A stretch of DNA of 46,563 bases from JAHDBG01 sp963922315 (GTDB lineage: Bacteria; Pseudomonadota; Gammaproteobacteria; Chromatiales; Chromatiaceae). Both the position numbers and the translations under genes were made by a program. Positions 17,553 to 26,225 of this stretch are shown here, piece after piece (positions within the stretch are counted from its first letter, which is position 1; every line of letters starts with the position of its first letter). The notes under the pieces are model-generated. The model made no database searches. It was not told the DNA's origin and worked only from the letters and a program-made list of their open reading frames with translations. The stretch lies in contig CAWUID010000014.1 in assembly GCA_963922315.1 (NCBI GenBank), forward strand, positions 1-46,563, in the 5' to 3' direction.

Positions 17553-18254
17553 TTATTCCTGAAGCAGAGTAAGCTGTTCACGCACAAACGGCACCGTCAG
17601 CGGGCGTCTGGCAACGAGTGAGGCCTGATTCAAATGTTGCATCAGCAAAACCAGCTGATGGGTATCACGGGTATAGCGTTGAATCAGATAGTGGCTGACC
17701 GCAGCCGGTAGTGACAACCCGTACCTGGCTGCCAGTTGACAGAGGAGTTGTGCATGCTGCAAATCATTAAGCGATTTAAGCCGGTAGGTGACGCCGGTGC
17801 TCAGGCGGCTGATCAGATCAGGCAGTTGAAAAGGCAGGGTTCGGGCGGGCGCGCTCGCACTGATCAGCAGCTGGCAGTGTTGATCGCGTGCCTGGTTGTA
17901 CAGGTGAAACAAGGCCGTTTCCCAATCTGCTTGACCAGCCAGACAGTGGATATCGTCCAGCGCGACCAGATCCAGCCGGGCCAGATCCTGTAACAGGGCA
18001 GGATGCCATTGGTTGTGTTGGGTACAGGGCAGACACGCAGCTTGCAGGCCATGCATCTGTGCGGCATGGCACTGACCTAGCAGCAAATGGGTACGTCCGG
18101 TGCCAGGTGAGCTGGTCAGATAGATCAGAGGTTGATTGCGTTGTTCGCGTTGTTGTTGTAGCAGGTTTTGCAGAGCCTGGTTACTACCGAAGATGTAGTC
18201 ATCCAGTGTGCTGTGTTCCGGCAATGTTAGCTGTAGTGGTAATTGTTCACTCAT
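17553..18254 (-). CDS. hda: DnaA regulatory inactivator Hda
   Basis: Hda binds the DNA sliding clamp and promotes hydrolysis of ATP bound to DnaA after replication starts, preventing re-initiation. The 233-residue protein has the N-terminal clamp-binding motif QLPLQL at residues 4-9. The Walker A variant is PGTGRTH, with Arg where most ATPases have Lys, as is usual in Hda. Walker B is LVALDDIHCL, and a sensor/arginine region lies in LISRLSTG. The start overlaps the DUF2069 stop in ATGA. The DUF2069-hda pairing is common in gammaproteobacteria. Confidence 0.94.
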   Translation of the reverse strand: MSEQLPLQLTLPEHSTLDDYIFGSNQALQNLLQQQREQRNQPLIYLTSSPGTGRTHLLLGQCHAAQMHGLQAACLPCTQHNQWHPALLQDLARLDLVALDDIHCLAGQADWETALFHLYNQARDQHCQLLISASAPARTLPFQLPDLISRLSTGVTYRLKSLNDLQHAQLLCQLAARYGLSLPAAVSHYLIQRYTRDTHQLVLLMQHLNQASLVARRPLTVPFVREQLTLLQE

Positions 18255-18592
18255 GAGCCAGTCTGGCGAATGGTCAACCCGGCGCTGATGATATGCCCCA
18301 ATGCCAGTAACATTTCCAGCAGGCCCCAGCCGGATCGGATCGGGTCAGTCCACCACACCACACCACCGTGCAGCAAATACACGAGTGCCAGCAGGCTGCT
18401 GTATAACAGAACATTTGCCCGGGCACGTAATACCCCGCGCAACACCAGTAACCAGGGTCCGGTGAACAATATCAGCCAGAGTGATATGCGTGTTGTGGGT
18501 GTAGCAGATAATACGATCACCCAGGCCATACTGAAAGCGATCAGGCCGAGCAGACTGCCACTGGCGCAAAGGGTATTGAGTCGGGCTGACAT
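18251..18592 (-). CDS. DUF2069 inner-membrane protein
   Basis: The 113-residue protein has four hydrophobic segments and matches DUF2069. The mid-protein GPWLLVLRGVLRAR and the later HGGVVWWTDPIRSGWGLLE are family features. Its function is not known. It lies between wrbA and hda, 13 bp after the first and overlapping the second by 4 bp, as in many related genomes. Confidence 0.9.
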   Translation of the reverse strand: MSARLNTLCASGSLLGLIAFSMAWVIVLSATPTTRISLWLILFTGPWLLVLRGVLRARANVLLYSSLLALVYLLHGGVVWWTDPIRSGWGLLEMLLALGHIISAGLTIRQTGS

Positions 18593-18605
18593 GATGCGGT
18601 GCTGT

Positions 18606-19199
18606 TCAGTGGGTATGTAGCTGATTGGCCAGACGAGCTAAGCGTTGACCGAGGGCCCGGCATAATTCGGTTTCGTCATGGCTTTGTGGCTGATCATTGT
18701 GCGGGCCGGCGACATGTGAAGCGCCGTAGGGTGAACCTCCGGTGGTAGTGGTGGACAAGCCGGGCTCACTGTAAGGCAGTCCGGTGATCAGCATGCCATG
18801 ATGTAACAGGGGTACCATCATGGATAATAAGGTACTTTCCTGTCCGCCATGCAGGCTGCTGCTGGAAGTAAACACAGCGGCTGGTTTATTACTTAAAGCA
18901 CCGTTGAGCCAGAGTTCGCTGGTACCTTCCCAGTAATGCTGCAGGGCGGAAGACATCTGTCCGAACCGGGTCGGACTGCCAAGCGCCAGGGCCTGACAGT
19001 CCCGCAGGTCATCCAGTGTGGCGTAAGGTGGACCCTGCTCCGGTATGGCTGGCGTTGTGGCTGCAGAGGTTGCGGACACAGTCGGTACGGTGCGCAGTCT
19101 GGCTTCTAATCCGCCAGCCTCAACACCGAGCGCAATCTGTTGCGCCAGTCCGGCAGTTGCACCCTGTCGGCTGTAGTATAGAATGAGTGCATAAGACAT
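18606..19199 (-). CDS. wrbA: NAD(P)H:quinone oxidoreductase, WrbA family
   Basis: The 197-residue flavodoxin-like FMN protein belongs to the WrbA family, which reduces quinones by two electrons and so limits semiquinone stress. The phosphate-binding loop begins at YSRQGATAGLA. The GSPTRFGQMS motif and the long FTSSSSLHGGQESTLLS segment are typical, as are TTTTGGSPYGASHVAG near the flavin. It is the first gene of the run leading to hda and purH. It is divergent from pmbA across only 42 bp, so the two promoters must be packed closely or overlap. Confidence 0.93.
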   Translation of the reverse strand: MSYALILYYSRQGATAGLAQQIALGVEAGGLEARLRTVPTVSATSAATTPAIPEQGPPYATLDDLRDCQALALGSPTRFGQMSSALQHYWEGTSELWLNGALSNKPAAVFTSSSSLHGGQESTLLSMMVPLLHHGMLITGLPYSEPGLSTTTTGGSPYGASHVAGPHNDQPQSHDETELCRALGQRLARLANQLHTH

Positions 19200-19241
19200 G
19201 GTCAGTCCCTCATCGTCAAACAGGTTTTTTCAGGTAAAGGT

Positions 19242-20561
19242 ATGCAGATAGCACAATTAGAAACGTTAGTCGCAGATTTATTGGCAGAAGCCCGGCGGCA
19301 GGGTGCCACCAGTGCTGAAGCTGCTGTACATCAGGAACAGGGTTTATCTGTAACCGCCCGGTTAGGTGAAATCGAAACAATAGAACAGGCAACTGAACAA
19401 AGCCTTGGCGTAACTGTGTATCAGGGGCATTGTAAAGGAAGTGCCAGCACACAGGATTTTAGTGCACAAGCCATCCAGGACACAATTACTGCGGCTTGTC
19501 GGATTGCGAGTTATACAGCGGCTGATCCCGCAGCTGGTTTGGCAGATGCTGCATGTATAGCCACTCAGGTGCCGGATCTGGACTTGCATCACCCCTGGGA
19601 ACTGGATGCTGCACAAGCAGGGGAGCTGGCTTGTACCTGTGAAGCGGCAGCGTTGGATTATGACGCGAAAGTCACGAATTCGGAAGGGGCCAGTGTGCAG
19701 ACTGGAGCTCATTTGTTTGTATATGGCAACACGCATGGTTTTATCGGCGGTTACCCGAGTACGCGACACAGCCTGAGTTGTACGGTACTCACTCAGGCAG
19801 GCGACGAGATGCAGCGGGACTCTTGGTACGATATGGCGCGTATTCCGGGTAAGCTGGCCGATGTGACATCAATTGGTCAGCGTGCTGCACAGCGCAGTCT
19901 GGCCCGGCTCGGTAGCCGCAGACTGCCGAGTCTGCAATGTCCGGTGTTATTCCGACCAGACATGGCCACTGGTTTGTTACGTAGTCTGTGTGGTGCGATT
20001 CAGGGACACGCTTTGTATCGCCAGGCCAGTTTTTTACTGGATGCGCTGGATCAGCCAATTTTTCCTGACTGGGTGACGATTACAGAAAACCCATTGTTGC
20101 GGCATGGTTTAGCAAGTGCGCCGTTCGACCATGAAGGCGTCGCAACTCAGCAGCGTGAGTTAGTCAGTGACGGCGTATTGCGGAGCTATATTCTGGATAG
20201 TTATTCCGGTCGCAAGTTGAACCGATCGACGACTGGTAATGCCGGAGGAGTACGCAATCTGTGTATCAGCAACACGGGCCAGGATTTTGCAACGCTGATC
20301 CGGCAGATGGATCGGGGGCTGATTGTCACTGAGCTGATGGGGCAGGGGACAAATCCGGTGACTGGTGATTATTCTCAGGGTGCGGCAGGCTTCTGGGTAG
20401 AAGGTGGGGAAATACAATATCCGGTCTCTGAGATTACGATCGCGGGCAATCTGCGTCAGATGTATCAGCAGTTACAAGCAGTTGGGACAGATAATGATTA
20501 CCCGGGCAGTACGGATACCGGTTCCTGGTTGGTGGATGGATTATCTATTGCTGGCTGCTAA
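19242..20561 (+). CDS. pmbA: Metalloprotease PmbA (TldE)
   Basis: The 439-residue protein is PmbA/TldE, which forms a heterodimeric protease with TldD. The pair matures some ribosomally made peptides such as microcins and degrades the CcdA antitoxin. The size fits the family. The GTNPVTGDYSQGAAGFWVEGGE segment near residue 370 and the late ITIAGNLRQM are characteristic. In the known complexes the metal site is in TldD, so no HExxxH is expected here. The partner tldD is not in the window. Two hairpins follow the stop codon. Confidence 0.95.
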   Translation: MQIAQLETLVADLLAEARRQGATSAEAAVHQEQGLSVTARLGEIETIEQATEQSLGVTVYQGHCKGSASTQDFSAQAIQDTITAACRIASYTAADPAAGLADAACIATQVPDLDLHHPWELDAAQAGELACTCEAAALDYDAKVTNSEGASVQTGAHLFVYGNTHGFIGGYPSTRHSLSCTVLTQAGDEMQRDSWYDMARIPGKLADVTSIGQRAAQRSLARLGSRRLPSLQCPVLFRPDMATGLLRSLCGAIQGHALYRQASFLLDALDQPIFPDWVTITENPLLRHGLASAPFDHEGVATQQRELVSDGVLRSYILDSYSGRKLNRSTTGNAGGVRNLCISNTGQDFATLIRQMDRGLIVTELMGQGTNPVTGDYSQGAAGFWVEGGEIQYPVSEITIAGNLRQMYQQLQAVGTDNDYPGSTDTGSWLVDGLSIAGC

Positions 20562-20569
20562 AAAGAGAC

Positions 20570-20622
20570 CTGACTCTTATGACGAGTCAGCTTCAGGGCA
20601 CTTCTGAATCAGAAGTGCCCTG
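20570..20622 (+). terminator. Two hairpins downstream of pmbA
   Basis: The first hairpin is CTGACTC (20570-20576) with GAGTCAG (20584-20590). The second is a perfect 13-bp stem, CAGGGCACTTCTG (20594-20606) with CAGAAGTGCCCTG (20610-20622), with a 3-base loop. Neither is followed by a strong T run. They lie between the converging pmbA and petC genes and could end or protect either transcript. Confidence 0.6.
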
Positions 20623-20623
20623 C

Positions 20624-20757
20624 AATCAAATTTAAATCGCAGGCGAGGTATGAAACCTCGCCTGCGACCAAAGGGGCGAGAGCTACGCCTCTCCCCCTTT
20701 GGAAACCCCCATGGTTTTGTCCCCGCCGCAAGCGGCGGGGTATTTCAAGAATAAAAG
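20624..20757 (+). repeat. Interspersed palindromic repeat family B, copy 1
   Basis: A 134-bp unit lies between the converging pmbA and petC. It matches 42898-43032 in the same orientation at roughly 85 percent by eye. It contains three strong hairpins in a row: a 12-bp stem (20638-20649 with 20655-20666), a 9-bp outer stem (20668-20676 with 20694-20702) and a perfect 9-bp stem with an AA loop (20721-20729 with 20732-20740). AAACC..GGTTT between the last two may form a small fourth hairpin. It is non-coding. Confidence 0.88.
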
Positions 20758-20769
20758 TTTGCCAGGCGA

Positions 20770-21609
20770 TCAGTGAATATCTTCCCACCAGGCTTTCTTC
20801 ATGAAGTAAGCCAGTGCAGAAAACACACTCAGAAATAATAATACCCACCAACCGAGCTGTTGTCGTTCTTGCTTCATTGGCTCAGAGATATAACTGAGAA
20901 AAGCGGCAATATCACGTGCAACCTGATCAAATTCAGCTTCATCTAAGGTCCCGGTCTGAGTCGTGATCAGACGATCTACAACTTTTTCCAGTTTATAGCC
21001 GTCACCTTGTTGTTGCACATAAGTGACTGCGGCTGATTCATCGCTGAATTCGCGATCGACTGTACCCTGATGTCTGACCTGGTAACGATAGACCGGGTCC
21101 TTAAGACCTTCCAGTGACCACAAAACGTTCGGCATACCAACATTCGGGTAGAGTGTATTGTTGGTTCCTAACGGACGGTTCGGATCAGAATAGAAGCTTT
21201 TCAGGTAGGTGTAGACCCAATCTGCACCACCGCGTATCCGGGCGGTCAGAGTCAGGTCTGGTACTGGCCCACTGAACCAGGTGACTGCATCCTGCTGCGG
21301 CAAAGCTGTTTTCATCAGATCACTGACTTTACTGCTGTCAAAGATCAGGTTGTCTTTGATTTGCTGTGCTGTCAGGCCGGTATTTTCCAATAGTTGATAC
21401 CGGACATATTCAGCTGCGTGGCAGCCCATACAATAATTGACGAAATATTTTGCCCCGCGCTGAATCGCACCCTGATTATTCAGGCTGACCTGCGCATCCA
21501 GCAAAGGGATACTACTGCCACCGGCGGTATAGCCAGTAGCAGGCATCAGATAACACAGAGCGGCAACAGTGCAGGCGAACAGTCGGTTGAATCGGATTTT
21601 CTGGTTCAT
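20770..21609 (-). CDS. petC: Cytochrome c1 of the bc1 complex
   Basis: The 279-residue haem protein passes electrons from the Rieske centre to soluble cytochrome c on the outer side of the inner membrane. A signal peptide covers about the first 28 residues. The haem-binding CMGCH is in NYCMGCHAAEYVRY, and one C-terminal membrane anchor (WWVLLFLSVFSALAYFM) ends the protein. A Met haem ligand is likely in NVGMPNVLW. The ATG at 21609 overlaps the petB stop in ATGA; reading further upstream only runs into petB. It is the last gene of petABC. Confidence 0.96.
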   Translation of the reverse strand: MNQKIRFNRLFACTVAALCYLMPATGYTAGGSSIPLLDAQVSLNNQGAIQRGAKYFVNYCMGCHAAEYVRYQLLENTGLTAQQIKDNLIFDSSKVSDLMKTALPQQDAVTWFSGPVPDLTLTARIRGGADWVYTYLKSFYSDPNRPLGTNNTLYPNVGMPNVLWSLEGLKDPVYRYQVRHQGTVDREFSDESAAVTYVQQQGDGYKLEKVVDRLITTQTGTLDEAEFDQVARDIAAFLSYISEPMKQERQQLGWWVLLFLSVFSALAYFMKKAWWEDIH

Positions 21610-22838
21610 GCGGTCACTCTCTCCGGAACCGGTTGGGCCTGACTCAGCCTGGAATACCAAGGCATCAGAATAAAAAACAGAAAATACAGGGCGGTGAAGA
21701 TCTGAGCCCAGAGTGATGCCTCCAGTCCCATAATCATACGGGTTGAAGGAATCATACCCAGATAACCCAATATCACAAAGCTGATGGCAAATACCATAAT
21801 CGCCAGTTTGAAGATGCCGCCTTTGTACCGGATGGATCTGACCGGGCTGCGATCCAGCCAAGGCAGGGCAAACAGAATCAGGATGGACGCAAACATTACC
21901 AGCACGCCTGGAAACTGTGAGCCGAACATCGGTGGTATTGCGCGCAACATGGCGTAAAACGGCGTGAAATACCAGACAGGAGCAATGTGCTCTGGTGTTT
22001 TGAGCGGATTGGCCGGTTCAAAATTTGGTGCTTCCAGGAACAGGCCACCAACATCTGGCCAGAAAAAGACCACTGCAGTAAAGAACATCAGAAACACACC
22101 AAGGCCTACCGTATCCTTCACGGTGTAATACGGATGGAAGCGGATACCATCTTTCGGAATGCCTTGGGCATCTTTATTCTGTTTGATCTCTATGCCATCC
22201 GGATTATTCGAGCCGACCTTGTGCAAAGCAACAATATGAGTGAAAACCAATGCAGCCAGCACAAAAGGTAATAAGAAGTGTAAGGCAAAAAAGCGGTTCA
22301 GGGTCGCGTCTGAAATGACATAGTCGCCCCGGATCCAGACCGACAGGTCTTCACCCACAAACGGCACGGCAGCAAACAGGTTAACGATGACTTGTGCTCC
22401 CCAGTAGGACATCTGACCCCAGGGCAGTAGGTAGCCAAAAAAGGCGGTTGCCATCATGATCAGATAAATTATCAGCCCGATAATCCAGATCAGTTCTCGC
22501 GGTTCCCGGTATGAGCCATAAATCAGGCCACGAAACATATGCAGATAGACGACAATAAAGAAAGCAGATGCGCCGGTTGAGTGTAAATAGCGAATCAGCC
22601 AGCCATATTCCATATCCCGCATAATGTATTCAACCGAGGCAAATGCCTCGGCTGCAGAGGGCTTATATGCCATCGCCAGCCAGACACCGGTGACAATCTG
22701 ATTAACTAATACCAGCAGAGCAAGTGAGCCGAAGAAATACCAGAAGTTAAAGTTTTTCGGCGCATAATATTCAGCCAGATGCTCATTCCAGACCTTAGTC
22801 GCCGGAAAGCGTCGGTCAATCCAGTTCATTGCACTCAT
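21606..22838 (-). CDS. petB: Cytochrome b of the bc1 complex
   Basis: The 410-residue membrane protein carries the two b haems and the quinol oxidation and reduction sites of complex III. The haem ligand pairs are seen in RYLHSTGASAFF / VVYLHMFRG and in ALHFLLPFV / FTHIVALH. The quinol-site loop reads PVWYFTPFYAMLRA, the PVWY variant of the PEWY motif. Eight membrane helices can be followed. ATGA overlaps join it to petA upstream and petC downstream, giving a translationally coupled operon. Confidence 0.97.
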   Translation of the reverse strand: MSAMNWIDRRFPATKVWNEHLAEYYAPKNFNFWYFFGSLALLVLVNQIVTGVWLAMAYKPSAAEAFASVEYIMRDMEYGWLIRYLHSTGASAFFIVVYLHMFRGLIYGSYREPRELIWIIGLIIYLIMMATAFFGYLLPWGQMSYWGAQVIVNLFAAVPFVGEDLSVWIRGDYVISDATLNRFFALHFLLPFVLAALVFTHIVALHKVGSNNPDGIEIKQNKDAQGIPKDGIRFHPYYTVKDTVGLGVFLMFFTAVVFFWPDVGGLFLEAPNFEPANPLKTPEHIAPVWYFTPFYAMLRAIPPMFGSQFPGVLVMFASILILFALPWLDRSPVRSIRYKGGIFKLAIMVFAISFVILGYLGMIPSTRMIMGLEASLWAQIFTALYFLFFILMPWYSRLSQAQPVPERVTA

Positions 22839-23428
22839 GCGTCACCTCCGTCTGCACCGATCAGGATGACATCGTCTGAAAGATAGCGATGTGGTGGAAT
22901 TTCCAGGTTGGTGGGTGCGGGTACGCCGGCGTATACACGACCTGCCATATCAAATTTCGAGCCATGGCAGGGACAATAAAAACCACCTTGCCAGTCAGCG
23001 CCCAGATCTGCTGGTGCGACTTCCGGACGGAAAGTGGGTGAACAGCCCAGATGGGTACAGATGCCGATTGCAACAAAATAATCAGGTTTGATGGATCGGT
23101 GTGAGTTTGTGCAATAAGCAGGTTGTCGGGAGGCAACAGAGTCCGGATCGGCTAACTGACCATCCAGTGTTTTCAGTTCGGCAACCTGTTCTGGCGTACG
23201 ACGGACAATCCAGCAAACCTTACCGCGCCATTTCACCCGCAGCAGGCCACCTGCAGCCAGGCCGCTGATATCGGCTTCTTCTGGTGCACCGGCAGCACGT
23301 GCCCGTTGCGAAGGCTGCCAGTTAGCGATAAATGGCACTGTGGCAAAGCCAGCACCAATAGCTCCGACGACTGCTGTAGTTGTGGTGAGAAAGCGTCGTT
23401 TCTGCAGGTTTACGCCCTCATCAGGCAT
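22835..23428 (-). CDS. petA: Rieske iron-sulfur subunit of the bc1 complex
   Basis: The 197-residue protein binds the [2Fe-2S] cluster that takes the first electron from quinol. The two cluster-binding boxes are CTHLGC and CPCHGS, each giving one Cys and one His ligand. The N-terminus has a twin-arginine-like signal anchor (KRRFLTTTTAVVGAIGAGF). A strong AAGGAG ribosome-binding site lies about 7 bases before the ATG. It is the first gene of petABC and overlaps petB by 4 bp. A candidate promoter is given at 23453-23482. Confidence 0.97.
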   Translation of the reverse strand: MPDEGVNLQKRRFLTTTTAVVGAIGAGFATVPFIANWQPSQRARAAGAPEEADISGLAAGGLLRVKWRGKVCWIVRRTPEQVAELKTLDGQLADPDSVASRQPAYCTNSHRSIKPDYFVAIGICTHLGCSPTFRPEVAPADLGADWQGGFYCPCHGSKFDMAGRVYAGVPAPTNLEIPPHRYLSDDVILIGADGGDA

Positions 23429-23452
23429 ACCGTAACTCCTTGTTTAAAAAAG

Positions 23453-23482
23453 ATTTTATCAATCAATACGAGACAAAATCAA
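23453..23482 (-). promoter_or_regulatory. Candidate sigma-70 promoter of petABC
   Basis: On the minus strand TTGATT and TAAAAT are separated by 18 bp. Transcription would start near 23446, leaving a short leader with the AAGGAG site at 23436-23441 before petA. Confidence 0.45.
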
Positions 23483-23554
23483 ACAGCGACACATTGTGGG
23501 ATAAAGTGACAGTCCGGGTCAAGCGATTGCGTCGCATCCTGCTACTTCGCTGGT

Positions 23555-24304
23555 TTATCCGGATTGAGTGATTTTTTTCAGGATATGGGCGGCTGCGACG
23601 AGGCCGAAAGTCGCGGTGACTGGCATACAGGCACCGAAGCCGGCACAGTTCAGGGAATGATCTGTCTGCGGCATACAGACCTGTATTCGCGTGATCGGTT
23701 CAGGTGACCAGACAGCAGGAACACCAAAACAGCGGGCGGGATTGCGTGGAAAGCGGTAAATCTGGCGGAGTTGTTTGCGGGTGCGGGCGAGGAGGGCATC
23801 CTGAGTGGTTCTGCGCAGGTCAGAACAACAGATTCGGGTCGGATCCTGTTGTCCGCCTGCTGCGCCGACGGTCAGCACAGATTGGTGCTGACGGCGGCAA
23901 TGCGCAATCAGAGCGGCTTTCAAACGAAAGTTATCAATACAATCGACGACCCAGTCATAATCTGGTGAGATCAGTTCCATCAGATTATCTGATTCGATGA
24001 ATTGATCAATACAACGTACCTGACAGGTGGGATGAATATCAGCGACACGTTCAGCCAGTACATCAATTTTGCATCGGCCCAGCGTACTGGTCAGAGCGTG
24101 CGATTGACGGTTGATGTTCGATTCTGCCACATGGTCACTGTCAATCAGGGTCAGTGTGCTGATGCCGCTGCGGGCAAAGGCTTCAACTGCCCAGGAACCG
24201 ACACCGCCGACACCGATCACTGCGATATGGGTTTGTGCTATACAGGCGGTACCGGTGGTACCATACAAACGCTCAATCCCGGTAAAGCGGCGTAATATCT
24301 CCAT
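23555..24304 (-). CDS. tcdA: tRNA threonylcarbamoyladenosine dehydratase
   Basis: The 249-residue enzyme uses ATP to convert t6A at tRNA position 37 to the cyclic form ct6A. It has the E1-like nucleotide-binding loop GVGGVGSWAVEA and the LIDSDHVAESNINRQ stretch with the conserved Asn and Arg. The start MEILRRFTGIERLYG is typical of the family. CsdL is another name for it, but no csdA/csdE is nearby. It lies upstream of petA with about 125 bp between, and is divergent from the DUF924 gene across 18 bp. Confidence 0.93.
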   Translation of the reverse strand: MEILRRFTGIERLYGTTGTACIAQTHIAVIGVGGVGSWAVEAFARSGISTLTLIDSDHVAESNINRQSHALTSTLGRCKIDVLAERVADIHPTCQVRCIDQFIESDNLMELISPDYDWVVDCIDNFRLKAALIAHCRRQHQSVLTVGAAGGQQDPTRICCSDLRRTTQDALLARTRKQLRQIYRFPRNPARCFGVPAVWSPEPITRIQVCMPQTDHSLNCAGFGACMPVTATFGLVAAAHILKKITQSG

Positions 24305-24322
24305 AATCAGGTAAAATCAGCC

Positions 24323-24868
24323 ATGATAAATCCACATCAGATGATTGAATACTGGTACTCCGAAAAGATGAGAAAACATTGGTTTTCTTCTACGCCCGAA
24401 CTGGATAATGATATAAGAACCCGGTATGAATCATTATGGGAGCGTGCAGCATCTGGTGAACTTGATGAGTGGAAATATACCCCGGAAGGGTGTCTGGCGC
24501 TGGTGATTGTTTTAGATCAGCTGCCCCTGAATATGTTCAGAGGTGAGGCTAAAAGTTTTCAGACAGAAGGCAAAGCGATTGACATCACGTTATTTGCGCT
24601 TGAGAAGGGTTTTGATGAAAAAATCAGTCATGACAAATTATCTTTTTTGTTGATGCCACTGATGCATAGTGAAAATCTAACGCATCAGGACTTGTCTGTG
24701 AAACTTTTTGCGAAATATGATTTGGTTCATAATCTGCGCTTTGCACAGCATCACCGGGAAATTATCAAACGGTTTGGTCGCTTTCCACACAGAAATAAGA
24801 TACTGGGGCGCGCAAGTACAGTAGATGAATCAGATTATTTGCAGTCAGACAATGCATTTAAGGGTTAA
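24323..24868 (+). CDS. DUF924 family protein
   Basis: The 181-residue soluble helical protein matches DUF924. Its signs are the IEYWYSEKMRKHWFSSTPELD start, IVLDQLPLNMFRG in the middle, and the late RFGRFPHRNKILGR. The family is distantly related to TPR-like folds and has no assigned reaction. The final residues lack the family's usual end TPEE block and instead read DESDYLQSDNAFKG. The gene looks more AT-rich than its neighbours, together with the two genes that follow. Confidence 0.88.
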   Translation: MINPHQMIEYWYSEKMRKHWFSSTPELDNDIRTRYESLWERAASGELDEWKYTPEGCLALVIVLDQLPLNMFRGEAKSFQTEGKAIDITLFALEKGFDEKISHDKLSFLLMPLMHSENLTHQDLSVKLFAKYDLVHNLRFAQHHREIIKRFGRFPHRNKILGRASTVDESDYLQSDNAFKG

Positions 24869-24871
24869 ACA

Positions 24872-24901
24872 TTGACTGAGGAAAGATTCAGTTTGTATCA
24901 T
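24872..24901 (+). promoter_or_regulatory. Candidate promoter of the MntA/HepT pair
   Basis: TTGACT and TATCAT are spaced by 18 bp just after the DUF924 stop. The start site would fall near 24908, before the AGGAG at 24925-24929 and the ATG at 24937. This argues for independent expression of the toxin-antitoxin pair. Confidence 0.5.
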
Positions 24902-24936
24902 CTCTTATTATGTACAGATTTTTCAGGAGCTATTTT

Positions 24937-25230
24937 ATGGCTATCCGGTTATCCGCTTACCAGCATAAAATGATTAAACGATGTTTTCAGGAAGTGTTTC
25001 AGGTGGGTGAGGTATACCTGTTCGGTAGCCGGGTGGATAGCAATCGCAAGGGTGGTGATATTGATTTGTATCTGATGCCCGTTGATCAACAACATTTATT
25101 GCATAAGAAGATTCAGTTTCTGGCCAGACTGAAACGCAGCATCGGTGAGCAGAAGATTGATGTAGTGTTTGCCAGTGATCAGAACAGATTGATTGATCAG
25201 ATTGCCAGACAACAGGGTGTGTTGTTGTGA
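24937..25230 (+). CDS. mntA: MntA-type nucleotidyltransferase antitoxin
   Basis: The 97-residue protein is a minimal nucleotidyltransferase. The active-site motif is GSRVDSNRKGGDID, giving Gly30-Ser31 and Asp41/Asp43, that is GS-X9-DxD. In characterised MntA/HepT systems this enzyme adds AMP to a tyrosine of the HEPN toxin and silences it. The start at 24937 has AGGAG 7 bases upstream; an ATG at 24910 would add nine residues without any such site. The stop overlaps the GTG start of the partner gene in GTGA. The role is inferred from the motif and the pairing. Confidence 0.88.
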   Translation: MAIRLSAYQHKMIKRCFQEVFQVGEVYLFGSRVDSNRKGGDIDLYLMPVDQQHLLHKKIQFLARLKRSIGEQKIDVVFASDQNRLIDQIARQQGVLL

Positions 25231-25688
25231 GTCCCGTATTACAAGCCCGGTTTGTTGCCTGTGACCGGATTATTGCTCAATGTGATATTGATTATCAGCT
25301 ACTTGTTGCAGCTGATATTAACGAAGATTTTTTTGTTGACTACCACAACATGCGGATTGTTAATAGCTTTTTATTTAATTTCAGTAAGCTGCAGGATAGA
25401 ATCGGTGCCGGATTACTGAAGAATGTTCTGTATGAACTCAAAGAAATTGATACCTTAGCAATACCTATGCTGGATGTATTATGTCTGCTGGAAAAACTGG
25501 AAATTATTGATGATGCAACTGTCTGGGATGAGCTGCGTGAAGCACGTAATGTGATTGCACATGATTACCCTATGGAGGTCAGCGAGCGGATTGCGACTAT
25601 CCATCTGATCCGGGATAGTTATCCGACGCTGAAAACCATATATTATCAATTGCGGGCAAAGATGCAGCAGTCGGTTGATGTTGTTTAA
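25227..25688 (+). CDS. hepT: HepT-type HEPN toxin (putative RNase)
   Basis: The 153-residue helical protein carries the HEPN signature RNVIAHDY: Arg107, His112 and Tyr114 in the form RX4HXY. In studied HepT toxins Arg and His are the RNase residues and the Tyr is the site modified by MntA. Translation starts at GTG 25227 inside the end of the antitoxin gene, so the two are coupled. The pair sits between DUF924 and the folK end and looks AT-rich, consistent with acquisition. The protein is somewhat longer than many HepT proteins. Confidence 0.87.
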   Translation: MSPVLQARFVACDRIIAQCDIDYQLLVAADINEDFFVDYHNMRIVNSFLFNFSKLQDRIGAGLLKNVLYELKEIDTLAIPMLDVLCLLEKLEIIDDATVWDELREARNVIAHDYPMEVSERIATIHLIRDSYPTLKTIYYQLRAKMQQSVDVV

Positions 25689-25715
25689 AGACTGTATTCA
25701 ATGCTGAGCGTCTGT

Positions 25716-26225
25716 TCACACCGAATTTTTGTCATCAAAGCAGAATGGGATAGGTCTTAAACTTGCCTTATCACCTGCATAACTGGCCCAAAGTTGCTGG
25801 TAGCTGACCTGCTGTTGTGGGTATTTTTGTTGCGGGATGATATCTGCCAGCGGTTTCAGTACAAACGCATACTCAAGTATTTCCGGGCTGGGAACAGGTT
25901 TGCCGTGGTTGTCGCTGATCTGGTCGCCGTATAGCATCACATCGATGTCTAAAGTACGCGCGCTGAATTTTTCAGCAGTGCGTACCCGTCCATTATCAGC
26001 TTCTATCTGACGCAGTCTGCGCTGTAGCTCAGTCAGTGGCAGATCGGTGTCAAACCCGGCGACTAGGTTGTAAAAATCTTCACCAGCAAAGCCGCTAGCG
26101 GGCGTTTGATATACCGGCGACGGTGTAACGGTGCCAAACTGGTGTCGCAGATCGTGAATAGCTGCCCGAATGTGTTTGTCAGGTTCGATATTACTGCCGA
26201 TACTGACCCAGATAGTTTCAGTCAC
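25716..26225 (-). CDS. folK: 6-hydroxymethyl-7,8-dihydropterin pyrophosphokinase
   Basis: The enzyme transfers pyrophosphate from ATP to the pterin precursor of folate. The family stretches VSIGSNI, the central QTPASGFAGEDFYN and ARTLDIDVMLYG are all present; the last holds the metal-binding Asp pair. I place the start at GTG 26225 with GAGG 6 bases before it, giving 169 residues; a TTG at 26240 would add five. The start overlaps the end of folB by 8 bp, so the two folate genes are coupled. The C-terminal tail is longer than the E. coli protein. Confidence 0.92.
   Translation of the reverse strand: MTETIWVSIGSNIEPDKHIRAAIHDLRHQFGTVTPSPVYQTPASGFAGEDFYNLVAGFDTDLPLTELQRRLRQIEADNGRVRTAEKFSARTLDIDVMLYGDQISDNHGKPVPSPEILEYAFVLKPLADIIPQQKYPQQQVSYQQLWASYAGDKASLRPIPFCFDDKNSV

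Noticed and set aside
20770..21861. Longer start for cytochrome c1
   Set aside because: The extra N-terminal part is petB read in another frame; the ATG at 21609 gives a proper signal peptide and an ATGA junction.
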